NCBI GenBank assembly: GCA_003248805.1
Contig: QFQY01000015.1
Span: 24,068 to 88,067, forward strand
Origin: Chelatococcus sp.
GTDB lineage: Bacteria > Pseudomonadota > Alphaproteobacteria > Rhizobiales > Beijerinckiaceae
Length of the DNA stretch: 64,000 nt
Direction of reading: 5' to 3'
Every line of letters begins with the position of its first letter. The first letter of the stretch is position 1. The notes below the pieces were generated by a model. That model was not told the origin of the DNA, searched no databases, and saw only the letters and a program-made list of their open reading frames with translations. Position numbers and translations under genes: made by a program. Below, one piece after another: positions 8,344 to 16,529 of this stretch.

Positions 8344-9864
8344 TCAGCCCCACCAGCGCTCGGACACGGTGAAGCGGCCGGCCGCGTCCTCGATCGCCTG
8401 ACCGAGCGAGAACAGCGTCTCCTCGTCGAAGGGGCGGCCGATCAGCTGCAGGCCGAGCGGCAGGCCCTGCGAGTCCAGGCCGGCGGGAACCGCGATGCCC
8501 GGCAGGCCCGCCATGTTCACCGTGACCGTGAAGACGTCGTTCAGATACATCTCGACGGGGTCGGCGGAGCCCTTCTCACCGATGCCGAAGGCCGCGGACG
8601 GTGTCGCAGGCGTCAGGACGGCGTCGATGCCGTCGGCATAGACCGTCTCGAAATCGCGCTTGATCAGCGTGCGGACCTTCTGCGCCCTGAGGTAGTAGGC
8701 GTCGTAATAGCCGGCAGAGAGGACATAGGTGCCGATCATGATGCGGCGCTTGACCTCGGCGCCGAAGCCGGCGGCGCGGGTCTTCTCGTACATGTCGACG
8801 ATGTCGCGGCCCTGCTCGCGCAGGCCGTAGCGCACGCCGTCATAGCGGGCGAGGTTCGAGGAGGCCTCGGCCGGCGCGACGATGTAGTAGGCCGGCAGGG
8901 CGTATTTCGTGTGCGGGAGCGAGATCTCGACGATCTCGGCGCCGGCGGCCTTGAGCCAGTCGATGCCCTTCTGCCAGAGCGCGTCGATCTCGGCGTTGAG
9001 GCCTTCCAGACGATATTCCTTCGGGATGCCGATCTTCATGCCCTTCACCGAGCGGCCGACGGCCTTCTCGTAGTCCGGCACGGCCATGTCGACCGAAGTC
9101 GTGTCCTTCGGGTCGTGGCCGGCCATGGAGCGCAGCATCGCGGCGCAGTCGCGCACCGTCTTGCCGATCGGACCGGCCTGGTCGAGCGAGGAGGCGAAGG
9201 CGACGACGCCCCAGCGCGAACAGCGGCCATAGGTCGGCTTGATGCCGACCGTGCCCGTGAACGCGGCGGGCTGGCGGATCGAACCGCCGGTGTCGGTCGC
9301 GGTCGCGGCGAGGCAGAGATCGGCGGCGACGGCCGCGGCCGAGCCGCCGGACGAACCGCCCGGCACCAGGTGACTGCCCTCGACCGAGCCGCCCTGCCCC
9401 GCCCCGACATTGGAGCCCGTCCGGCGCCAGGGGTTCACGACATTGCCTAAGGCGGAGGTCTCGTTGGACGAGCCCATGGCGAACTCGTCGTTGTTCAGCT
9501 TGCCGAGCATGACCGCGCCGTCACGCCAGAGCTGGCCGGAGACGGTCGATTCGTAAGGCGGGACGAAATTGCCGAGGATCTTCGAGCAGGCGGTGGTGCG
9601 CACGCCCTCGGTGGCGAAAAGGTCCTTGATGCCGAGCGGCAGGCCCTCGAGAGGGCCGCCCTGGCCCTTTGCGAGCTTCTCGTCGGAGGCCTTCGCCTGC
9701 TTCAGCGCGTGCTCCGGCGTTTCGAGCACATAGGCGTTGAGCGCGCGCGCCTTCTCGACCGCGGCGATATGGGCCTGCGTCAGTTCGGTCGCGGTGAAGG
9801 TCTTCGCCTTCAGCCCGTCGCGGGCTTCGGTCAGGGTCAGGCGGGTCAGGTCGGTCACGGGCAA
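8344..9864 (-). CDS. gatA: Asp-tRNA(Asn)/Glu-tRNA(Gln) amidotransferase subunit A
   Basis: Glutaminase subunit of the GatCAB complex; it releases ammonia from glutamine and channels it to GatB. The 506-residue protein belongs to the amidase signature family. The Ser-cisSer-Lys catalytic triad is recognisable: the lysine in LPLGIKDLF near residue 76, the cis-serine in the glycine/serine-rich stretch GGSSGGSAAAVAA near residues 168-180, and the nucleophilic serine in DTGGSIRQPAAF. The motif GNVVNPWRRTGSNVGAG also fits GatA, with a somewhat expanded loop compared with short versions. It follows gatC on the same strand, separated by a palindromic repeat, so the two genes probably share a transcript interrupted by that element. 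Confidence 0.96.
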   Translation of the reverse strand: MPVTDLTRLTLTEARDGLKAKTFTATELTQAHIAAVEKARALNAYVLETPEHALKQAKASDEKLAKGQGGPLEGLPLGIKDLFATEGVRTTACSKILGNFVPPYESTVSGQLWRDGAVMLGKLNNDEFAMGSSNETSALGNVVNPWRRTGSNVGAGQGGSVEGSHLVPGGSSGGSAAAVAADLCLAATATDTGGSIRQPAAFTGTVGIKPTYGRCSRWGVVAFASSLDQAGPIGKTVRDCAAMLRSMAGHDPKDTTSVDMAVPDYEKAVGRSVKGMKIGIPKEYRLEGLNAEIDALWQKGIDWLKAAGAEIVEISLPHTKYALPAYYIVAPAEASSNLARYDGVRYGLREQGRDIVDMYEKTRAAGFGAEVKRRIMIGTYVLSAGYYDAYYLRAQKVRTLIKRDFETVYADGIDAVLTPATPSAAFGIGEKGSADPVEMYLNDVFTVTVNMAGLPGIAVPAGLDSQGLPLGLQLIGRPFDEETLFSLGQAIEDAAGRFTVSERWWG

Positions 9865-9892
9865 TATCCGGATGAATTCAAGTCGTCGGAAC

Positions 9893-9981
9893 CGTCATTG
9901 CGAGAAGCGCAGCGACGAAGCAATCCAGGAGCTGCGGCGCTCGACGTCCCCTGGATTGCTTCGCTTGCGCTCGCAATGACG
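9893..9981. repeat. REP-like extragenic palindrome between gatC and gatA
   Basis: An 89-bp interrupted palindrome with outer arms CGTCATTGCGAG / CTCGCAATGACG and inner arms GAAGCAATCCAGG / CCTGGATTGCTTC. It occupies most of the gatC-gatA spacer. It is of a type common between genes of Bosea, Bradyrhizobium and relatives, and could fold into a long hairpin in the shared transcript. Confidence 0.8.
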
Positions 9982-9998
9982 GGAACGGTCGAGCCGCG

Positions 9999-10286
9999 TC
10001 ACTCGATGACCTTCGGCACCATGAAATAGTTGTCCTCGGTGGCGGGCGCGTTGGCGACGATCTTCTCGGCGATCTCGCCGTCGGTCACCACGTCCTCGCG
10101 CTGCTTCATCGCCATCGGCGTCACAGAGGTCATCGGCTCGACGCCCGAAACGTCGACCTCGTTCAGCTGCTCGACGAAGCCGAGGATCGCGTTGAGCTCG
10201 CCTTGCAGCTTCGGCAGTTCGGCCTCCGGCACGGCGATGCGCGCCAGATGCGCGACGCGTTTGACGGTGGCGAGATCGACCGACAT
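9999..10286 (-). CDS. gatC: Asp-tRNA(Asn)/Glu-tRNA(Gln) amidotransferase subunit C
   Basis: Small subunit that wraps around GatA and stabilises its interface with GatB. The 95-residue protein has the expected length and motifs: an N-terminal helix SVDLATVKRVAHLARIAV, the linker LNEVDVSGVEPMTSV characteristic of GatC, and the C-terminal tail NYFMVPKVIE. The start follows AGGAG at a suitable distance. It precedes gatA by 134 bp on the same strand. The region upstream, about 110 bp before the next gene, probably holds the gatCA promoter; a TTTACG-N17-CTATAG pair is visible there but is only a weak candidate. Confidence 0.96.
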   Translation of the reverse strand: MSVDLATVKRVAHLARIAVPEAELPKLQGELNAILGFVEQLNEVDVSGVEPMTSVTPMAMKQREDVVTDGEIAEKIVANAPATEDNYFMVPKVIE

Positions 10287-10396
10287 GGCGGGCTCCTGAA
10301 AATTGCTGCGCCCGCGCTATAGCGCGACGGGCGCGAGCACGTAAATCAATACTGATCGTGTATCGTGATCGGCATGGGCGGTGAGGTCGAATCCGG

Positions 10397-11095
10397 TCAG
10401 ATCTCGACCGGCTCGCCCTTCGCCGGGACCAGTGCCCGCACCTGCGAGCCCTTCAGCCCCTCGACGAAGAGGTCGGCGTTCGCGTCGATCATCGGGAAGG
10501 TGCCGTAATGGCAGGGAATCGCCACCTTCGGCTTGACGAAGCGCGTCATGGCGAGCGCGGCCGTCTTGCCGCCCATGGTGAAGCGGTCGCCGATCGGACA
10601 GATGCAGGTCTCGACGCCGTGAAGCTCGCCGATCAGCGCCATGTCCGAGAAGATATCGGTGTCGCCCATGTGCCAGAGCGTCTTCTCGCCCGCGGCCTTG
10701 ATGATCGCTCCGTTGGGATTGCCGAGTGGGAAGCTCACGCCCGAATCGACCAGGCCGGCGGAATGGTCGGCCCGGACCAGCGTGACGCTGAAGGCCCCGA
10801 GATCGACCGTGCCGCCGGTGTTCATCGGCTGGAACGACTTCAGCCCCTTGGACGCCAGATACATGCACAGGTCGTAATTCGTGACGACGGTGGCGCCCGT
10901 CGCCTCGGCGATGGCGAGCGTGTCGCCGATATGGTCGCCATGGCCATGGGTCACGACGATGTAGCCGATGCCTGCGGACACCGCCGCGACATCGCCCTCG
11001 AAGGACGGGTTGCCGGTGAAGAACGGATCGATCAGCAGCGACGCGCCGGGCAGGTCGACGCGGAAGGCCGAATGGCCGTACCAGGTGAGTTTCAT
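10397..11095 (-). CDS. Metal-dependent hydrolase, metallo-beta-lactamase fold (UPF0173-type)
   Basis: A 232-residue cytoplasmic MBL-fold protein. It begins MKLTWYGHSAFRVD, the hallmark of the UPF0173/YtkL family, and has the di-metal motif THGHGDHIGD near residue 54. Further metal ligands appear in LVRADHSAG, in the strand HMGDTDIFSDMALI and in the late histidine of AIPCHYGTFPMID. Family members are zinc- or manganese-dependent hydrolases whose natural substrates remain unassigned. It stands alone between gatC and the divergently transcribed adenine deaminase gene, with about 150 bp between the two starts. Family assignment is secure; function is open. Confidence 0.92.
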   Translation of the reverse strand: MKLTWYGHSAFRVDLPGASLLIDPFFTGNPSFEGDVAAVSAGIGYIVVTHGHGDHIGDTLAIAEATGATVVTNYDLCMYLASKGLKSFQPMNTGGTVDLGAFSVTLVRADHSAGLVDSGVSFPLGNPNGAIIKAAGEKTLWHMGDTDIFSDMALIGELHGVETCICPIGDRFTMGGKTAALAMTRFVKPKVAIPCHYGTFPMIDANADLFVEGLKGSQVRALVPAKGEPVEI

Positions 11096-11247
11096 GGATG
11101 GGGCTCCAGACTGGTGATGGCTGCCCTTCTAGGCCGGTCGCGCCTCGGCTCCAAGTCGACGTCGCGATCCAGGTGGACGTCCTGCTTCAAGTCGACAAGC
11201 CGCACGGCCCGGTGCAGGGTCGGATATGTGCCCGGGAGGATGACCGA

Positions 11248-12948
11248 ATGACCGACGCAGCCACCCTCGCCCGCAGGATCGCGCAAGGACGCGGCGACGA
11301 GCCCGCCGACCTCGTGGTCCGCGGCGCCCGGCTGCTCGATCTGGTGACCGGCGCGCTCGTCGAGACCGACATCGCGATCTGCGGCGACACCATCGTCGGG
11401 ACCCACGGCCACTATGATGGCGGCCGTGTCTTCGACGCGAGCGGGCTCATCGCGGTGCCCGGCTTCATCGACACGCATCTGCATGTCGAATCCTCGCTGG
11501 TGACACCCCTCGAATTCGAGCGCTGCGTGCTGCCGCACGGCGTCACCACGGCGATCTGCGACCCCCACGAGATCGCCAATGTGCTCGGCGCCGAAGGCAT
11601 CCGCTATTTCCTGCGCTGCGCCGAAGCCATGCGGATGGATCTGCGCGTGCAGCTGTCGAGCTGCGTGCCGGCCACGCATCTGGAGACGGCGGGCGCCGCG
11701 CTCGATGCCGCCGATCTCGTCGCGCTCGCCGGCCATCCGAAGGTGATCGGGCTCGCGGAATTCATGAACTTTCCGGGCGTGCTGCATCGCGACGCCGGCT
11801 GTCTCGCGAAGCTCGCCGCCTTCTCGGAACGCCATATCGACGGGCACGCTCCCCTCGTCCGCGGTGCGGATCTCAACGGGTATCTGGCGGCCGGCATCCG
11901 GACCGACCACGAGACGACGACGGCCGAGGAGGCGCGCGAGAAGCTCGCCAAGGGCATGGCGATCCTGATCCGGGAGGGCTCGGTCTCGAAGGACCTGCAC
12001 GCACTGATCCCGCTGATCTCGCGCGACGCCTCGCCCTTTCTCTCATTCTGCACGGATGACCGCAATCCGCTCGACATCGCCGAGGAAGGCCATCTCGACT
12101 ACATGATCCGGACGGCCATCGCGCAGGGCGCGGATGTGCTGGCGACCTACCGGATCGCATCGCTGTCGGCCGCGCGGACCTTCGGCCTCTTCGACAGGGG
12201 CTTCATCGGGCCGGGCAAGCGGGCGGACATCGTGCTGGTCGAGGATCTGGCCGCATGCTCCGTGAAACATGTCTTCGCCGCCGGGCGCCTCGTGGAAGAG
12301 CCCTTGTTCGCGGGCCGGGCCGCCGTGCCGTCGGTCGGACATGGCAGCGTCAGGAGCCGCCTGCTGGAGCCGGCCGATTTCGCCGCGCCCGCCCGCACCG
12401 GCGAGACCCCGGTAATCGGCGTCGTGCCGGGGCGCATCATCACCGAGCGGCTCTCGATGCGGCTGCCCTCGCGCGACGGACAGGCCCTGCCCGATCTCGA
12501 CCAGGACGCGGTGCGCGTCACCGTGATCGAGCGCCACGGCCGCAATGGCGGCATCGCCAACGGCTTCGTCCACGGCTTCGGGATGAAGCACGGCGCCATC
12601 GCCTCGTCGGTGGGCCATGACAGCCATAATCTCTGCGTCGTCGGCGTCGACGCGGCGTCGATGGCGGCTGCGGCCAATCGCCTGATCGAAATAGGCGGAG
12701 GTTTCGCGGTGGCCGACGAGGGCGCGGTCAGCGCGGAACTGGCGCTGCCGGTCGCCGGGCTGATGAGCGAGGAGCCCTTCGAGGCCGTCCGGCACGATCT
12801 GGAACTCCTGCGCGCCGCGGCGAAGGCGCTCGGCGTCGTGCTGGCCGAGCCCTTCCTGCAGGTCGCCTTCCTGACCCTGCCGGTGATCCCGCATCTGAAG
12901 ATCACGGATCGCGGAATGGTCGACGTCGACCGCTTCGACTTCGTCTGA
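11248..12948 (+). CDS. ade: Adenine deaminase
   Basis: Amidohydrolase-superfamily enzyme converting adenine to hypoxanthine and ammonia in purine salvage. The start at 11248 (MTDAATLARRIAQGRGDEPADLVVRG) is chosen because GGGAGGA lies 7 nt upstream; the open frame extends about 50 codons further but with unlikely sequence. Visible motifs are the metal-binding GFIDTHLHVESS near residue 75, the family-specific LPHGVTTAICDPHEIANV, the acidic metal ligands in the central barrel (SFCTDDRNPLD) and the C-terminal adenine-deaminase domain with NGFVHGFGMKHGAIASSVGHDSHN. At 566 residues it is of normal length. A short imperfect dyad (CTGAGGC/GCCTCAG) overlaps its stop and that of the convergent dehydrogenase gene. 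Confidence 0.95.
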   Translation: MTDAATLARRIAQGRGDEPADLVVRGARLLDLVTGALVETDIAICGDTIVGTHGHYDGGRVFDASGLIAVPGFIDTHLHVESSLVTPLEFERCVLPHGVTTAICDPHEIANVLGAEGIRYFLRCAEAMRMDLRVQLSSCVPATHLETAGAALDAADLVALAGHPKVIGLAEFMNFPGVLHRDAGCLAKLAAFSERHIDGHAPLVRGADLNGYLAAGIRTDHETTTAEEAREKLAKGMAILIREGSVSKDLHALIPLISRDASPFLSFCTDDRNPLDIAEEGHLDYMIRTAIAQGADVLATYRIASLSAARTFGLFDRGFIGPGKRADIVLVEDLAACSVKHVFAAGRLVEEPLFAGRAAVPSVGHGSVRSRLLEPADFAAPARTGETPVIGVVPGRIITERLSMRLPSRDGQALPDLDQDAVRVTVIERHGRNGGIANGFVHGFGMKHGAIASSVGHDSHNLCVVGVDAASMAAAANRLIEIGGGFAVADEGAVSAELALPVAGLMSEEPFEAVRHDLELLRAAAKALGVVLAEPFLQVAFLTLPVIPHLKITDRGMVDVDRFDFV

Positions 12949-12968
12949 GGCGAAGGCGAGCCTCGGCC

Positions 12969-13901
12969 TCAGGCCCGCCCGTCCAGCGCCGCCATCACGC
13001 GTTCCGCCACCATGCCGGAGACGCGCGCATTCGACTCGACCGTGTTGCCGGAGATGTGCGGCGTCAGGATCAGGTTCGGCGTGTCGGCGAAGAGGCCGGC
13101 GCGCGGCATCCGCAGCGGCTCCTCGCTGAACACGTCGAGCGCCGCACCACCGAGGCGGCCGGCGCGCAGGGCCTCTACCAGAGCCTCCTCGTCCAGCACC
13201 TCGCCACGGGCGGTGTTGATCAGGATGGCGTCGCGCTTCATCAGCGCCAGCGCCTCGCGCCCGATCATGCCGCGCGTCTCGTCCGTCAGCGGGACATGCA
13301 GGCTCAGCACGTCGGCCTCGGCCAGCAGCTGCTCGAAGCCCATGCGCTCGACGCCCTGCCAGGCCGGATCCTCAGCCGACAGCCGCGGGTGATAGGCGGC
13401 GACGCGCATGCCGAGCGCCCGTGCATGGCGGGCGACGCCCTGCCCGATCGCGCCGAAGCCGACGAGCCCCATCAGCTTGCCGGCAGTCTCGCGTCCGATC
13501 AGCTTCGTCTTCGGGAATTCCCCCGCGACCATGGCGCCGGTCGCGAAATAGGCTCCGCGCAGCAACATCATCGCGTTGCAGACGACGTATTCGACGACGG
13601 AGAGGCTGTTCGCGCCGGTCGCCGGAAAGACCTGGATGCCCCGGGCCGCGCAGGCGGCCATGTCGATGTTGTCGAGCCCGACGCCGAGGCGCCCGACGAC
13701 CCTCAGGCTCTGAGCCGCATCGAGAACCGGACCGCGCAGTTGCGTCTGGTTGCGGATGATGACGGCGGGAACCTCGCGCAGCAGCCCGGCGAGTTCGTCG
13801 GGCTTCGCATAGAGTTCGGGATCGATATGCACGCGGAAGCGTGCCTGCATCGCCGCCAGCGCGCCGGCGTCGATGAATTCGGTGATGACGATGTCCGTCA
13901 T
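12969..13901 (-). CDS. D-2-hydroxyacid dehydrogenase, similar to sulfolactate dehydrogenase / SerA core
   Basis: A 310-residue NAD-dependent dehydrogenase of the D-isomer 2-hydroxyacid family without the ACT regulatory domain of full SerA. The nucleotide-binding loop is GLVGFGAIGQG near residue 145. The catalytic arginine (INTARGEVLDEEALVEA), glutamate (DVFSEEPL) and histidine (LTPHISGNT) are all present. The start MTDIVITEFIDAGALAAM and the segment VVGRLGVGLDNIDM resemble, from memory, (S)-sulfolactate dehydrogenases of the SlcC type more than biosynthetic SerA. The gene immediately downstream (21 bp beyond its start, on the same strand upstream of it) encodes a YeiH-type exporter, which would suit release of sulfite or sulfate. 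3-phosphoglycerate or another 2-hydroxyacid remains an alternative substrate. Confidence 0.85.
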   Translation of the reverse strand: MTDIVITEFIDAGALAAMQARFRVHIDPELYAKPDELAGLLREVPAVIIRNQTQLRGPVLDAAQSLRVVGRLGVGLDNIDMAACAARGIQVFPATGANSLSVVEYVVCNAMMLLRGAYFATGAMVAGEFPKTKLIGRETAGKLMGLVGFGAIGQGVARHARALGMRVAAYHPRLSAEDPAWQGVERMGFEQLLAEADVLSLHVPLTDETRGMIGREALALMKRDAILINTARGEVLDEEALVEALRAGRLGGAALDVFSEEPLRMPRAGLFADTPNLILTPHISGNTVESNARVSGMVAERVMAALDGRA

Positions 13902-13922
13902 GGTCGCCTGTCTTGTCCCCGT

Positions 13923-14972
13923 TCAGCCCAACGCGACGAGACCGCCCGTCACGAGGGCCAATATCATCAGCGTCGTTCCCGTGACCAGAACGAGATGGCG
14001 CCATCCCAGCCGGGTCATCGCGCCCATGGACGTGCCCAGGCCGAGCGCGGCGATGGCGATCAGCAGGCCCCAGCGCGAGGCCTCCAGCAGCACGTCGCGC
14101 AGCGGGAGATAGAGGCTCGCCAGCGCGGGCTGAGTCGCGACCACGCTGTTGACGAGGCAGAGCGCCAGGAAGACCAGCGCGAAGACGGGCACCGGAACCT
14201 TGGCCTTCGCACCGGCCTCGCCGTCGCGCAGCAGCCACCAGCCGACGACGAGCACCGCCGGGAGAAGCAGGAAGACCCGGAACAGCTTGACGATGACGGC
14301 CGTGTTGGCGACGTCGTCCGAAATCGACTGCCCGGCACCGACGACCTGCGCGACGTCGTGGATGGTCGCTCCCAGCATGATGCCGGTCTGCGTCGGGTTG
14401 AAATCGAGCCAGACGCAGATCAGCGGATAGGCCAGCATCGCCACCGTCGCGAGCACGTTCATGGCGATGACGGTGAAGGCGACGTCGGCGGACTTGCCGC
14501 GATAGTCCGGCACCACGGTCGCGGTCGCGAGGGCGGCGGAGGCGCCGCAGACGGCCGTCGCGACGCCTGCTAGCGCGCCGGTCCCGGCCTCGCGCCCGAG
14601 CCAGCGGGCGAGCAGGAAGCCGGTGACGATCGTCACCGCCATCGCGAGCACGACCAGCAGGGCCGTGCCGAGCCCCAGCGCGACGATGTCGCCGAGCGCG
14701 ACCCGCAACCCGAGCAGCGCGATGGCCCAGCGCAGGAGCTTCTTGACGCAGAAGGTGATGCCGGGCTGAAAGCGCTCCGCCTTCGCCATGGGATGCAGCA
14801 GCATGCCGATCACGAGGGCGATCACGATGGCCGGGATGCCGACACGCCCCCCGGCGGCGGCCTTGAGCATGGGCTCGGCCAGCGCCGCCGCGACCGCCAC
14901 GGCCGCCGCGAGCGCGGTTCCCTCGATGGCGGGGCGCCAGCGCGCGACAAAGGATGCAGTGACTGCGGACAA
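13923..14972 (-). CDS. YeiH family membrane protein, putative sulfate/sulfite exporter
   Basis: A 349-residue integral membrane protein with about ten hydrophobic helices, belonging to the YeiH/UPF0324 family. Early segments PAIVIALVIGMLLHP and LRWAIALLGLRVALGDIVALG and the middle motif NPTQTGIMLGATIHDVAQVVGAG are distinctive for the family. Members are annotated as putative sulfate exporters mainly through genetic context, and direct transport evidence is scarce. The dehydrogenase gene follows 21 bp downstream on the same strand, so the two are very likely co-transcribed from the promoter region around 14975-15060. Coupled to a sulfolactate-type dehydrogenase, a role in exporting oxidised sulfur is a reasonable but unproven idea. 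Confidence 0.87.
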   Translation of the reverse strand: MSAVTASFVARWRPAIEGTALAAAVAVAAALAEPMLKAAAGGRVGIPAIVIALVIGMLLHPMAKAERFQPGITFCVKKLLRWAIALLGLRVALGDIVALGLGTALLVVLAMAVTIVTGFLLARWLGREAGTGALAGVATAVCGASAALATATVVPDYRGKSADVAFTVIAMNVLATVAMLAYPLICVWLDFNPTQTGIMLGATIHDVAQVVGAGQSISDDVANTAVIVKLFRVFLLLPAVLVVGWWLLRDGEAGAKAKVPVPVFALVFLALCLVNSVVATQPALASLYLPLRDVLLEASRWGLLIAIAALGLGTSMGAMTRLGWRHLVLVTGTTLMILALVTGGLVALG

Positions 14973-15283
14973 GCTGACGGCTCCGCCGGGAAGGGGTGAC
15001 GAGCCCGCAACCGGCGGCCTTCGTCACCGTCGCGGGGAACAATATTCTCCGCGCTCTCCTTATGCCGAAACGCTTTGCTCCGTCATCGGGAATCCGCGAC
15101 GCAGCGATGCATGCCGCGCAGTGCGGCATGGAGGCTGCCCGGGCGGTTCTCGCAAAGCCGCAACGCACATGCTAGGGCAACCGACCGGGCATCGCGTCCG
15201 GCCCGATGATCCCGGCCTTATGCCCGCAGCGGTTCTTCCGAAAGCCGCGCGCCACCTTTTGAGCCGATGCTCCGAGGCGTCCC
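14973..15283. other. Non-coding stretch between yeiH-like gene and ruvX
   Basis: About 310 bp without a convincing gene. It must hold the divergent promoters. Visible structure is a hairpin CATGCCGC-GCA-GTGCGGCATG near 15109-15129 and, from about 15228 to 15272, a diverged copy of the dispersed repeat found intact at 26544-26589 (shared core CCGAAA-CCGCGC-CCAC-CTTTT-GCCGATGCTC). No terminator with a T-run was found. Confidence 0.5.
15228..15272. repeat. Diverged copy of a dispersed repeat
   Basis: TTCCGAAAGCCGCGCGCCAC and the following GAGCCGATGCTC align well with CCCGAAAACCGCGCTCCAC and GGGCCGATGCTC downstream of topA. The left arm of the nested palindrome seen in that copy is degraded here. 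It lies directly before ruvX. Confidence 0.55.
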
Positions 15284-15817
15284 ATGTCCGGCAATATCGT
15301 CCCGCTCGAGGCTTTCCTGTCGCTGCCGGATCATGCGCGGCTGATCGGCATCGATCTCGGCACCAAGACGATCGGCCTCGCGCTTTCCGATGTGGAACGT
15401 CGGATCGCGTCGCCGCTGGAAACGATCAAGCGAGTGAAATTCGGACAGGATGCGGCGGCGCTGCTGAAGATCGCCGCCCAGCACCGCATCGCGGGGTTCG
15501 TCGTCGGGCTTCCCCTGAACCTCGACGGCACCGAGGGGCCACGCGTGCAGTCGACCCGCGCCTTCGTGCGCAATCTCGTGCCGCTGACCCCGCTGCCCGT
15601 GGTCCTGTGGGACGAGCGTCTGTCCACGCTGGCCGTCACGCGCACGCTGATGTCCGCCGATGCCTCGCGGGCGCGACGGGCGGCCGTCGTCGACAAGATG
15701 GCGGCCGCCTATATCCTGCAGGGGGCGCTGGACCGGCTCGACCGCATGGCCGAGCAGGACCGCGACGAAGCGGACGGGGCGTATGGCGAGGACCGCGGGG
15801 CACCGGACATCGCCTAG
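15284..15817 (+). CDS. ruvX: Putative pre-16S rRNA nuclease / Holliday junction resolvase-like protein
   Basis: YqgF-family RNase H-fold nuclease, also called RuvX, implicated in maturation of the 16S rRNA 5' end. Of 177 residues, the core is about 140 with short extensions at both ends, typical of alphaproteobacteria. The first strand LIGIDLGTKTIGLALSD carries the first catalytic aspartate; GFVVGLPLNLDGTEGPR carries the conserved GLP-N-DG motif; VVLWDERLSTLAV carries the DERLST motif with the second acidic residue; and VDKMAAAYILQGALD the terminal D-x-x-A-A-x-x-I-L-Q motif. A GAGG element precedes the ATG. It has no obvious operon partner here, although it lies near pyrBC-plsY-dprA as in other Rhizobiales. 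Confidence 0.95.
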   Translation: MSGNIVPLEAFLSLPDHARLIGIDLGTKTIGLALSDVERRIASPLETIKRVKFGQDAAALLKIAAQHRIAGFVVGLPLNLDGTEGPRVQSTRAFVRNLVPLTPLPVVLWDERLSTLAVTRTLMSADASRARRAAVVDKMAAAYILQGALDRLDRMAEQDRDEADGAYGEDRGAPDIA

Positions 15818-15830
15818 ACGTGGTTCAAGC

Positions 15831-15861
15831 CGCCACCCGCGCCGTCTCGACGCGGGTGGCG
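15831..15861. terminator. Hairpin between convergent ruvX and the Gly/Tyr-rich gene
   Basis: Perfect 11-bp stem CGCCACCCGCG / CGCGGGTGGCG around a 9-nt loop, placed between two convergent genes, 13 nt after ruvX. No T-run flanks it, so it is only a possible bidirectional terminator. Confidence 0.4.
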
Positions 15862-15868
15862 GGCGATC

Positions 15869-16276
15869 TCAGCGATGGTCGCGGAAATCGTAGGCCGGGG
15901 CGTAGTACCCACGGTAGTACGGGCGCGGGGCCGCGTAGACCGGCGGATAGGCCTCGTAGACCGGAGCCGCGTAGCCGTAATCGTAATACGGGTCGGCATA
16001 GGCCGGCCGGCTGGCGGCGACTGCGGCCGCACCGAGAATGCCCAGGCCGATGGCGCCGGCCACGGCCGCGCCGCGGCTCGGCCCGCGCCAGCCGCCATGG
16101 CGATAGTAGCCGTGGTAGCCGCGACGGTACTGGGTGTATTCGGCCGGCATCTGGTCGAGCTTGGCGAGCGCCGGAACGGACTTCGTCTCGCGTGCCTGGG
16201 CAGGAACCGCCACCCCGGCGGTCACAGCCGTCGCAGCCGCGACGGCCACGATCATGGACTTTCCAACAGAGAGCAT
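15869..16276 (-). CDS. Exported Gly/Tyr/Pro-rich hypothetical protein
   Basis: A 135-residue protein with an N-terminal signal peptide (MLSVGKSMIVAVAAATAVTA, cleavage expected near VPAQA). The start at 16276 follows GAGGAG by 8 nt; the open frame continues upstream without a better start. The mature part has a short charged segment, then RRGYHGYYRHGGWRG, a hydrophobic glycine/alanine helix (AVAGAIGLGILGAAAVAAS) that could be a membrane or glycine-zipper segment, and a tyrosine/proline-rich tail (YYDYGYAAPVYEAYPP). Such small exported proteins are frequent in Rhizobiales and have no assigned function. A role in the envelope is likely; anything more would be guesswork. Confidence 0.75.
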   Translation of the reverse strand: MLSVGKSMIVAVAAATAVTAGVAVPAQARETKSVPALAKLDQMPAEYTQYRRGYHGYYRHGGWRGPSRGAAVAGAIGLGILGAAAVAASRPAYADPYYDYGYAAPVYEAYPPVYAAPRPYYRGYYAPAYDFRDHR

Positions 16277-16529
16277 CTTCGCATCTCCTCTTTTCGGGAA
16301 TAGCTCCCGGATGACGTGATCCTGGAACTCCCGGCTTGAATGGGCCGTGAACCAATCACGGCCGGATTGCGGCGGCTGCGGCCCCCCTCCCCGCGCCGAG
16401 CGCTTGCCCGGCGGCCATGTCCGTGGAAGGACGTCACGCCGCACAAGGCCTTGTCGTTCAACGGTTGTGCGCCCTCGTTGTTCCTCCCGAGCGCTGCCGC
16501 GGCGGCTCTCCTCGTCCCGGTTTCGCGTC

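Noticed and set aside
11096..11247. A possible purine riboswitch before the adenine deaminase gene
   Set aside because: The 150-bp spacer shows no purine-aptamer core or conserved stems. It has only a short direct repeat around AAGTCGAC.
15108..15130. A riboswitch or known RNA upstream of ruvX
   Set aside because: Only one short hairpin (CATGCCGC / GTGCGGCATG) is visible, with no recognised aptamer or terminator, so no RNA class is claimed.
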